A stretch of 64,000 nt of DNA, taken from Trypanosoma brucei gambiense DAL972 (taxonomy: Eukaryota; Euglenozoa; Kinetoplastea; Trypanosomatida; Trypanosomatidae). Made by a program: the position numbers and the translations under genes. The stretch's first letter is position 1, and each line of letters starts with the position of its first letter. The stretch lies in assembly GCF_000210295.1 (NCBI RefSeq), contig NC_026742.1, positions 1,674,001 to 1,738,000 on the forward strand, given 5' to 3'. Below are positions 56,570-64,000 of the stretch, piece after piece. Below the pieces are notes generated by a model. The model searched no databases. It was given only the letters and a program-made list of their open reading frames with translations, and was not told where the DNA came from.

Positions 56570-57955
56570 AATAATATTATGGCCATATGTTTTAGACACA
56601 ACGATGCTCATTCCTTCTCTTTCTTCTCTTTCCCAGTTTCCATTTTAACGTCCACACACTTCATTTTGATGTACGACTTCGCCATATTTGTTAATTTACT
56701 GACTCTTTGCTCTGTTTTGGATTTCCCCCCCCCCCTCCTCCTCCTTCTGTTCATCTCTTCTCGACTTCTGTGTCCACAATTTTGCCTTGTCCAAACGTTT
56801 GAACGAATTTAATGTCCGAACCTGTGTGGCAAAGCAGTTGCGGCACGCACTGACGGAACAACAACAACAACAACAACAATAGCAGGAGCACACAAGCTAC
56901 ATTTGTACATGTATTCACGTACGTGTAGGTGTAGGTGTGTTGAAGAGTGAAAGAGGTGGATGAAGTTAGGGGGAAATTAAATAAAGCGGAAGCAAAAAAA
57001 AGAAAAATGAACAAATGGATGGTTGGATGGAAATAAGTGGAACTTCCCGTGCAGTAAAGAAATGTCAACGGTAACAGAGAAAAAAAGGGGGTATTTGAGA
57101 GGGGAAAGGGGAGGAAGAGCACACGCACATAAACGCTAAGATGCATATTTATTAATGTATACTCTTATGTATGTGTTTGTGTGTTTGTGTGTGCGTGTGT
57201 CATAAATATTATATATAAATATTTGCTGCTTCTGTTTTGTTTTGCTTTTGTTTTCTGTTTCTTTGGGCTGTGGACGGGTCCTCTTTTTCTTTTTTTTTTG
57301 TGTGTGTGTTTATTTGCCTGCGTGATTGATTGTATCCTTTTGTTGCTTTCTCCTTCCTCAGATTATGTGCTTGAGGTAAAGTACGGCAATTTGCTATTTA
57401 AAAAAAATGAAACAGAAACAAAGTTGGGAGGATAATTATATTTGTGTGTGTGAGTGTGCGTGTAAGAGGTTGTCTACATTTACTGAAGAGTGAAATATAA
57501 ATTGAGAGACAACTTCTTTTCTTTTCTTCTTTCGAAGTAAAAAGTTGATGGTAAAAGTTGATGAGAGGCAAAGAAAATATGAACACTTAGTAGAAAGCAC
57601 ACGAAAGGAAAAAGGAGGAAGAAAATATTTAAGGAAAGATAAAGGAAAGGGGGAAAAAGAGAGGAGCAACGTCTGAAGCGTCAAATATTTTTTTTCTTCG
57701 AAAGGAGGGATAATTTTTCTTTTAATTGCTAAAAGAAAGTATTGCCAAAGGAAAAGGGTGGATGCGAACACGAAACTTTCGCCTGATTCGCCAAATTGAA
57801 GTCGTTCATTTCTGTGGCTTATGCTGGCCTACTGCAAAACTTCTCCATCTTTATTTCTTTCTTTTTCTTTTCGTTCTCTCGGTACCTGAATAACGTTAGA
57901 TGCAGGAAGTTCACTAGCCACTGAATTTCGCCACATATTAATTCTCTTGCATCAT
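56570..57955 (+). other. 1.4-kb spacer, no gene seen
   Basis: Runs of CAA (56859-56880), a C-run at 56727-56737, purine-rich stretches (57590-57680), T-rich stretches (57225-57300) and a tract at 57850-57880, with AG at 57897-57898 and 57903-57904 just before the ankyrin gene. If the first AG is used, a five-codon uORF (ATG at 57899) precedes the main start. No gene recognised. Confidence 0.5.
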
Positions 57956-58495
57956 ATGACAACAGGTGGAAAGCAAGAAACCATTTACGACGCGTGCCGA
58001 AACGGTAATGAGGCGCGAGTGGAGGAATATGTCCGGCACGGTGGCTCCGTAGTCGAATACGACAAATTCCGGATGACACTCCTGCACCACGCGGCATACT
58101 CGGGTAATATTCGAGTTGTTGATTTCATTCTTTCCGCTCAATGTTCTGGACAACAGCAACAACAGCGTATTGACCTGGATGCAGCGGACGCAGATGGGTG
58201 GACTCCGTTACACTATGCGGCCGATCGAGGGTTTGTGTCCATTACCGCAAGGCTACTGGAAGAAGGAGCAAATGTGAATGCGAAAGATGGAATGAAGCGC
58301 ACGCCGCTTCACCTCGCAGCGACCAGCGGTCGCGTGGATGTTGTGAAGTTGCTGCTGAGCAGCGGAGCAGTGCGTGGAGTGAAAAATGTGGTTGGACTAA
58401 CAGCGTTGGAGTGCGCCAAGGCTAATGACCAAGTTGATACAGTGAGTGTCCTTGAGCACTGTTCCACCAAGCGACAGCATGCAGAGGTGTGCTAA
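57956..58495 (+). CDS. ankyrin-repeat protein
   Basis: A 179-residue protein made mainly of ankyrin repeats. The best-defined ones are DGWTPLHYAADRGFVSITAR and KRTPLHLAATSGRVDVVKLL, each with the TPLHxAA turn. A less regular repeat precedes (MTLLHHAAYSGNIRVVDFIL) and a degenerate one follows (LTALECAKANDQVDTVSVL). The Gln run between repeats (GQQQQQR) is an insertion. Proteins of this kind act as protein-binding modules, and there is no catalytic domain. The frame starts at a TTG at 57947, so the ATG at 57956 is used. Partner unknown. Confidence 0.85.
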   Translation: MTTGGKQETIYDACRNGNEARVEEYVRHGGSVVEYDKFRMTLLHHAAYSGNIRVVDFILSAQCSGQQQQQRIDLDAADADGWTPLHYAADRGFVSITARLLEEGANVNAKDGMKRTPLHLAATSGRVDVVKLLLSSGAVRGVKNVVGLTALECAKANDQVDTVSVLEHCSTKRQHAEVC

Positions 58496-58874
58496 GTGTA
58501 AAATAAGTAAAAAAAAGGAAAGGGAAGGGTAAAATTACAGGGAAGAGAAATGGTGAGCGCCCTTTCGATTTGTTGTTTGTTTGTTTTTATACAGAGCGCA
58601 CTGCATCCCCCTCCCCCCCCCCTTGTTGTTTGGCTCGTATATGTTTTTTTCGGAATTTGGATTGTGTGCCAGTTAGAGTGCATGGATTGCCTTGTCACCG
58701 GTACCTTCACAGTACCCCCCCCCTTTCTTCATAATGTCTTGCTCCGTTTCCCTGCTGTTTCACTTGGGCAAAAGGGATAGGGAAATTTTTTCTTCGATAG
58801 GGAGGAAACAGTAAAGCGTTTTGCCTTCTTAAAGACAAGGCTTTCACTTACCTGTAAGTTTTCCCCCTTAAAGC
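58496..58874 (+). other. intergenic region, no gene
   Basis: 380 bases with C-runs at 58605-58621 and 58715-58724, and a CTTACCTGTAAG stretch ahead of the ATG at 58875. AGs at about 58855 and 58873 are candidate acceptors. Confidence 0.5.
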
Positions 58875-60194
58875 ATGGAGGATTCGTGTCCAGGGGAGGC
58901 GAGAACGCCACCACGAAATTCTAACGATGGCGGGGGAGGGGTTGAGGCAATTCTCACCATGCAAACCATGTCACCACTTGACAAAGTTCGTCAGTTCTTC
59001 GAGGAGCAGGAGGTTCAACTGCAAACTACAGCGGGTGATGAGCAAACCAATACTAACCCTCTGCTGGATGATGTGTTAGACACTGAGCCAATACGGGGTG
59101 AGTTGTTCCTCTCTGATGAAGTGGAGGCAGATGAGGTTACTGCCTCGCACGTTGATCCGCAACAGAAAAAAAGGAAGAGGCAGGGCACTGCCAGTGGAGA
59201 GAAGGGGCGAAAAGAGTCCAGAAAGGCACGGCGGGCAACTGCTTCCGACGACACTGTTCATAAGAGCAGCAAATACCGCGAAAAGGAGGATGCAAAGCCA
59301 ATGGTTTTGTTCCGTCAGTCGCAAAAGGCCCTCCGTAAGGAAGCGAGGCATGTGAGTATGAAGGAGGTTCTCTGCCGTTCTTTGCCTGGTCTTAACGATG
59401 GGATAAACGAACGAAGTAATTTATTTACTCCATCAGGCGTATCACAAGCGTCTTCCACTTGGTCGTCAGCAGTGGCGGCAGACATAACCAACCGATTCCT
59501 CTCCAACGTCCAGCAAAAGAAAAAAGAAACCTTTGAGCGGTTGCTGCAACGCGAAATGACAAATTCACAACTGTCATTTTCTAGCGCGGGAGAAGGGGAC
59601 GCGAGTTTGGGTGGGGCGATGGGGGAACTTGTGATTGGTGACGAATCAGCCGTCATGACGCCACCGGCTAGTGACTCCAACTTTCTCGCAGGGGAAGGAG
59701 CTCTGGTTGAGTTGACGACAGAAACCGCACCCTCCCTTTCGTCCACGCAGGATCCATTCATGTCCTGCAATGGCATGTCCCAGGGGTTTGTAGAACTGGA
59801 CGAAGAAACAGAGCAGGCGCAATCCGATGCTCTGGTGCGCAAGCACGAACTCTGGCGTTTGCGGCAGAGACACCTGCGGGCACAACGAAGCGGAGAGGAG
59901 AGCAATCCCCAGGTGAAGTTGGAAAAGGATGATCACCAGCACAAATCTCTGTCATCGACTTTCACCGGTACCACGCTGTCGACACTCTCCACGGGAGCAT
60001 TACAAGGCGTTGCAACGCATGACGCTGACGGGGCCATCGATACCGTGCTGACGCACCGTAGTGCTCTGAAGCGGACCATCAGCGCAACACTTGAGCTATC
60101 CACTGATCACATCGACATGATACGCCGCGCAAACTCTTTCGACAACATATCTTGCCAGCGGATTGTGGTTTTCGAAGCAAAGAAGGGGAAATAA
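58875..60194 (+). CDS. nuclear-looking hypothetical protein with weak Claspin/Mrc1-like motifs
   Basis: 439 residues, mostly low-complexity and charged, with two basic clusters that could be nuclear localization signals (QQKKRKRQ about 96-103 and GRKESRKARRA about 111-121). FRQSQKALRKEARHVSMKEV (146-165) resembles the ESQRLLRE segment of Claspin/Mrc1, and the C-terminal IRRANSFDNISCQRIVVFEA recalls the Ser-Phe-rich ending of the same family. The middle has acidic and Ser/Thr-rich runs and a helical stretch (QSDALVRKHELWRLRQRHLR). Claspin/Mrc1 is a replication-checkpoint mediator, so such a homologue would be interesting. The resemblance is short and by eye only. The first ATG is used. No catalytic domain seen. 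Confidence 0.65.
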   Translation: MEDSCPGEARTPPRNSNDGGGGVEAILTMQTMSPLDKVRQFFEEQEVQLQTTAGDEQTNTNPLLDDVLDTEPIRGELFLSDEVEADEVTASHVDPQQKKRKRQGTASGEKGRKESRKARRATASDDTVHKSSKYREKEDAKPMVLFRQSQKALRKEARHVSMKEVLCRSLPGLNDGINERSNLFTPSGVSQASSTWSSAVAADITNRFLSNVQQKKKETFERLLQREMTNSQLSFSSAGEGDASLGGAMGELVIGDESAVMTPPASDSNFLAGEGALVELTTETAPSLSSTQDPFMSCNGMSQGFVELDEETEQAQSDALVRKHELWRLRQRHLRAQRSGEESNPQVKLEKDDHQHKSLSSTFTGTTLSTLSTGALQGVATHDADGAIDTVLTHRSALKRTISATLELSTDHIDMIRRANSFDNISCQRIVVFEAKKGK

Positions 60195-61076
60195 ACTATC
60201 GACCAGCGCCTCTAGTTTCATATGCAAATGCGCACCCGCGTGGATTGGAGTGTGTTTGCCCGCGTCACTCCACATTGGTGATTCCCCACATATAAAGGAG
60301 CACGTGTATGTGTGCCGTTGCTGTGGAGAATGTATAGAAGTTTCACTCTTTTATTTGCAATCGCTCCCATCGCCATGGTCAATTGCCATTTCACTCGTTT
60401 TCATTTCGTTGGTACTTGTGTAATATTCTTCGCGGCCGCACGAGAGATCAAATAGATTACGCTTTCTATAAACCTCATTACAGAGGGATGGAAACTAAGA
60501 GGGAGGAAATTGCCTGCACCCGCGCATTGTATGGGAAAGATACTCACTACATTTGTGTTTTCTTTGATTGTTTTTTTTTCGAAACGTTTTCCGCTTTGGA
60601 AAATGTGCTCGGCAGGTAGATACACCAATTCACATATCATTTTAATTCGACCAAAATATGATTCAACGGAGTATTAAAAGAATGCGTATATTTGTGGTGG
60701 CGCATGTAACCATTTTTTTTCCGTTGATAGTGTGCAGTGTTAAAGGAAGGCGAAAATGAGTAAACACTTCGGTATTTCTGATATTTATTGTTTCTTAACA
60801 ATTGATGTTGCAGAAGTGATAACGTGTTCTGGGTTTTACCACGGCACGGCACGCTATCTTCCTCATTAGGACACCAACCATGCAGCTCACCCCTTTGTGT
60901 ACCGTACTTACTAGTATGAGACAATACTTTTGTCAGTATATATACTGATGAAGTTTTATGTGTGGACTGCCGGGTTTCCCCTAATGATTTCTTGCTTTTG
61001 CCTGTCTTTTATAGATACGTGTGTATATACATCTCTTATTTATTTGTGTGACTACGCGTATTAGAAGTGAAGGGGA
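60195..61076 (+). other. 880-base spacer, no gene
   Basis: AT-rich DNA with a T-run near 60709-60720. A pyrimidine-rich stretch at 60975-61010 has AG at 61014 and lies upstream of the ATG at 61077. No recognisable RNA gene. Confidence 0.5.
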
Positions 61077-61823
61077 ATGACAGACTTGGACGCGACCAAA
61101 ATTTCGATCATATCGGTTAAGAAGGCAAACCCCAAATTGTTAGCGGAAGTTGGGGACGAAGCGAACGAGCTTCCCGTAACCGTGAAGGAAAAGCGAGCGC
61201 ATGAAAAGCGATGTAACTTCTGTTGCATGTCTATCGGATTGCTCTTTTCAGCCTTTATGGTTGTCATGGTGGCGAGCATTGGCACTGGTATGGCTGTTTA
61301 CACAGAGAAGCGCGCTCGCTACACCGTTAACGGAGTTATGCGTCAGGTCGGTTGGATTTCTCTGCCGGGCCTTCTCGTTGGCACCACCCTTCACTACTTC
61401 CTTTCTGAAGCGATGTGGAGCGGGCGACGGAATAGTTGGGGTCAGGCGTGGATGAAGGCCTTTGCCACAAACACTGCCATTTGGTCGGTCGCCATTGGCA
61501 CAGGGACTTTACTGTGGCGCAAAGGTTTACTCATAAACGCCGCCGGACGGCGGTTGTATTATCGTTATCCAATTCCTTCTGACCCACTGGAATATCGCTT
61601 GGTGCGCAGTGAAGCGCAGTTTTTTACTGGTATGGGATGGTCCTATTGGTTGAGTGGTGTGGTGAGCGGACAAGTTGGACTCGTAAGTTGTGTGGGATTT
61701 TGTGTCTGGAACGATCGGCCATACTTTATGATGAACCCGCATGGAGGGTACGCTCGGAGGTGCATGCCCAACTGGCGCAGGGAACAACTTGCTCGCCAGG
61801 CAAATGTCTCACTTTCAGAGTGA
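61077..61823 (+). CDS. integral membrane protein with about four helices, unknown
   Basis: 248 residues. Charged N-terminus (1-45), then about four hydrophobic helices (approximately 50-74, 92-110, 127-146 and 190-216) with glycine-rich motifs (SIGTGMAVY, GLLVGTTLHYFL, VAIGTGTLLW). A basic loop follows helix 1 (YTEKRARY) and another follows helix 3 (WRKGLLINAAGRRLYYRYP), suggesting an in/out orientation by the positive-inside rule. The C-terminus is a short hydrophilic tail with WRREQLARQ. It lacks a signal peptide and a clear mitochondrial targeting sequence. I do not recognise the family. Coding quality is good and the ATG follows a short leader. Confidence 0.75.
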   Translation: MTDLDATKISIISVKKANPKLLAEVGDEANELPVTVKEKRAHEKRCNFCCMSIGLLFSAFMVVMVASIGTGMAVYTEKRARYTVNGVMRQVGWISLPGLLVGTTLHYFLSEAMWSGRRNSWGQAWMKAFATNTAIWSVAIGTGTLLWRKGLLINAAGRRLYYRYPIPSDPLEYRLVRSEAQFFTGMGWSYWLSGVVSGQVGLVSCVGFCVWNDRPYFMMNPHGGYARRCMPNWRREQLARQANVSLSE

Positions 61824-62196
61824 TTAAAGTAATGGAGTACGCATAGTGTCGTCTATCGTGTAGTGAAGGAAAACGTCGCTTAAGCGTGCTATTGTTATTA
61901 TTATTGTTATACCTTTCCTGCCGCATCCGGTCCCGTGTATATTCCCTGAATTTACAGTCACTTTGTCACACGCATAAAAAGTGGTTAACTACCTTGTCAT
62001 TATTCACGATGAACCATATATTGTTATTCCCTCTAACACTCTGAGTTTGACCGTGTCATTCCACGCCCTCTTTCAGCGCGTGGTTTATCATTGCACCTGT
62101 TTCTCTTGTTTTGCAGGACCTTTTATTACTTAAGGTTTCCGAGGACCAACGATCAATAGTATGAACCAGAAGCGAAAACAATAGTGCTTAGCGATC
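61824..62196 (+). other. intergenic region with uORF before TruD-like gene
   Basis: 370 bases. Two short TTA/TTG runs near 61890-61910; a pyrimidine-rich stretch at 62099-62115 with GCAG at 62114-62117; then the leader with a uORF (listed separately). Confidence 0.5.
62161..62184 (+). promoter_or_regulatory. uORF (7 codons) in the leader of the TruD-like gene
   Basis: ATG at 62161, stop TAG at 62182-62184, 12 bases before the ATG at 62197. Both lie downstream of the likely acceptor near 62117. Confidence 0.4.
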
Positions 62197-64000
62197 ATGA
62201 CGAAAGATAAAGTTAACTTTAGGTACTCAATGAAATACGCACAGGGTGCAGCTGCAGTGGAAGATAACATCGGCATAACTGAGTTACGATCGCCAACTGG
62301 CCGTTACAGTGATATGAATGAGGAGCGAAACTCACGCCTTACAGGACTGATGAAGTGGTCCTTGGATGATTACGTTGTTAAGGAAATGTGGCCAAGTGAA
62401 GCGTTTGCTTCTCCAAGCACCAAAGACTTGCAAAATGTGAGAGGTCCGGCCGCTTTCGCACTAAAAATTGTTGCTGAAGGAATACCAGACGAAACAATTG
62501 CCAAGCTCATCGAAAGAAAGTGTCCACCCAGAACATCAGTGAGGTTCACCACCCCCCTGGATTTCTGTAGCTCCCAGGAGCGTATTGCATTGGTATGTAG
62601 CCACACACACGCAAGCAAGCGTAACTTCCAGTGCCAGCAGGTGGCGCACGTTAGTGAGGGTGTTGTTTGCATTGGTGGAGCAGTTGACATTTCCTTGCAT
62701 TTGCATGACATAAGTTCCTTGCCTCTGTGCATCCTCCCTGATGTTTCGTATTCAGTTGTATTCAGAGGTTTGAGAGGATCTCTTGCTGACATCCTTCCCC
62801 GTCTCGAAGCCCTCAGAAGCAATGGTTTTATTAATTACACCCACTTAGCACGGCACGGCGTTGGCCTCTTTCGGGCCTTTGAGAGCGGCAGGCAGCTTCT
62901 TCATAGGGAATACGCGGAATTTCTTCGTGGGTATGTGCTTAGCCTCACGGAGCGTTCACCAGCGGTTCATAAGGAACTACCACCATTTCTCGAAGCCATA
63001 GTGGACCCAAAGTTGAAGTGCAGCGATTGGGCGGGGGTGCGCAAAGGTTTGGAGTACGCGTTGAAGAGAGATGAGCCGTTGATTAACCTTCCTCAAACTG
63101 GGCTTTACTACCCACATCACACGCTTCTGCGAGACCTCGTCGAACGCGCAGCAGATCTCCTACCAAAGGAGCATGACTCCGCCCAAGTTATCCGCAATGC
63201 TGTACCACGGCTAATCATTCAGGAGAAACTCAGAAGCGTTGCAGACGTTCACTTTAATGCATTGGCTTCACTTCGGTGGAAAATGTACGGCGACAGAGTT
63301 GTACCAGGAGACTTAGTTTTACGCCGCGGCGACAGCGGACACGCGACAGAGCCACTAGACGTGTTTGATGCCCCCGCGGACCATATAAACGGGGGCATGA
63401 CGTCAGTAAGTCACACGGAATGGCTTTCTGCTGCCGGAGAGAAACACTTGGATGGCTTGTTAGAGCGGGTTCATTTGGTGAGCAGCGAGAAAGAGGCTCA
63501 GTCATTTACAACAGATGATATTGTGCTCCCTGTACTGGGACGCTTTGCGGAGCGATTGATCTTACCCAACACAAAAATGAAAGATGCGTTTCAGCATATT
63601 GCACAGGAATTACAAGTAGAAGGATTACCACGGTTGCGTGCCGCTCCACCCGCAACCTATCGGTGGTTGATTGAGCGTCCAAAGAAGCTCGCTTACTGCA
63701 TATTTGACGAATCACGAGGTTGGTGTTGGGAAAGTGATAACAATGAACCGATTCGGTCGCAGTTGTATGAAGACCGGGAGGGAGTGCTGCGGCAACCCTC
63801 GCCGCTGATGGCTGTCACGGGGAAGAATATGGTAGCACGACGGGGAATACGCGGCACAGAACAGCGCCACCACTATCTGAAACCGGCGAGACGCGGTGGC
63901 ATGACGTGCGTGGTGCGTATGACACTACCTAGGGGGACGGCTATCACCTCCGCCCTGCGGGAAGTGGTTCAGGTAGCTACACTCGATACGGGAGCGATAT
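62197..64000 (+). CDS. TruD/PUS7-family pseudouridine synthase homologue (3' end beyond window)
   Basis: An open frame of 601 codons from the ATG at 62197 to the window edge, so partial at the 3' end. It follows the TruD/PUS7 order: KWSLDDYVVKEMWPSE (the DF-V-E entry), the catalytic-loop region around 133-150, then VFRGLRG, FINYTHLARHGVG (where TruD has NYFGxQRFG), a VVPGDLVL segment, VLPVLGRFAERLILPN, and near the edge VRMTLPRGTAITSALREVVQ (where TruD has FsLPsGsYATmLRE). The catalytic loop is changed: GxKDKRAxTxQ is represented by HASKRNFQCQQV, so the position of the catalytic Asp is S140. The NYFGxQRFG loop is also altered. Probably inactive, perhaps a structural RNA-binding factor; a mitoribosomal setting is conceivable. 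Complete length is unknown. Confidence 0.75.
   Translation, partial: MTKDKVNFRYSMKYAQGAAAVEDNIGITELRSPTGRYSDMNEERNSRLTGLMKWSLDDYVVKEMWPSEAFASPSTKDLQNVRGPAAFALKIVAEGIPDETIAKLIERKCPPRTSVRFTTPLDFCSSQERIALVCSHTHASKRNFQCQQVAHVSEGVVCIGGAVDISLHLHDISSLPLCILPDVSYSVVFRGLRGSLADILPRLEALRSNGFINYTHLARHGVGLFRAFESGRQLLHREYAEFLRGYVLSLTERSPAVHKELPPFLEAIVDPKLKCSDWAGVRKGLEYALKRDEPLINLPQTGLYYPHHTLLRDLVERAADLLPKEHDSAQVIRNAVPRLIIQEKLRSVADVHFNALASLRWKMYGDRVVPGDLVLRRGDSGHATEPLDVFDAPADHINGGMTSVSHTEWLSAAGEKHLDGLLERVHLVSSEKEAQSFTTDDIVLPVLGRFAERLILPNTKMKDAFQHIAQELQVEGLPRLRAAPPATYRWLIERPKKLAYCIFDESRGWCWESDNNEPIRSQLYEDREGVLRQPSPLMAVTGKNMVARRGIRGTEQRHHYLKPARRGGMTCVVRMTLPRGTAITSALREVVQVATLDTGAI

Overview
The window looks like nuclear DNA of an African trypanosome, most probably the Trypanosoma brucei group. 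Three things point there. All 27 genes I accept lie on the + strand with no introns and about 2.4 kb per gene. The spacers hold long polypyrimidine tracts followed by AG, the signal for spliced-leader trans-splicing. The gene set is typical of kinetoplastids, and base composition is moderate in coding DNA and AT-rich in spacers. The species is inferred; no rRNA, spliced-leader gene or VSG is present. The whole window reads as part of one polycistronic transcription unit: I see no strand switch, convincing tRNA, retroposon or CRISPR array. Order of genes should therefore not be read as bacterial-type operon logic.

Layout. 1-8 kb: a three-domain wybutosine enzyme (TYW4-like: methyltransferase, kelch, JmjC), dolichol kinase, then a 2-kb gene-free stretch. 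8-17 kb: a coiled-coil protein with a TSNAXIP1-like N-terminus, poly(ADP-ribose) glycohydrolase (PARG) with a PCNA-binding-type motif, a Tctex-type dynein light chain, and a DUF5939-like protein with a possible degenerate cyclase region. 18-30 kb: a SpoU-like RNA methyltransferase with weak motifs, the TRAPP subunit BET5, a Ser/Thr kinase, a small basic protein, the Paf1-complex subunit LEO1, a selenocysteine-lyase-like NifS protein and an unknown gene. 30-47 kb: an MFS transporter, a membrane alpha/beta hydrolase, a large IQ/DPY-30-like protein, an EngB-type GTPase, a coiled-coil unknown and a syntaxin-16-like SNARE. 47-64 kb: a LYR/ApaG-like protein, TRAPP subunit TRS120, a BTB/SPRY-like protein, HSBP1, an ankyrin protein, a nuclear-looking protein with faint Claspin resemblance, a four-helix membrane protein, and the 5' part of a TruD/PUS7 homologue that runs off the right edge.

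Themes. Secretory and membrane traffic: dolichol kinase, BET5, TRS120, the syntaxin. Nuclear functions: PARG, LEO1, the Claspin-like protein. RNA modification and organellar ribosome assembly: TYW4, SpoU-like, EngB, ApaG-like, TruD-like; two of these (SpoU-like and TruD-like) appear to have lost catalytic motif residues. Flagellum/cytoskeleton candidates: Tctex chain, TSNAXIP1-like and DPY-30/IQ proteins.

The observations I rate highest are the DUF5939/pseudocyclase protein, the PIP-box at the PARG N-terminus, the catalytically degenerate TruD homologue, and an HSF-binding-protein homologue in a lineage not known to have HSF. All homology statements come from reading motifs by eye; no database search was run.
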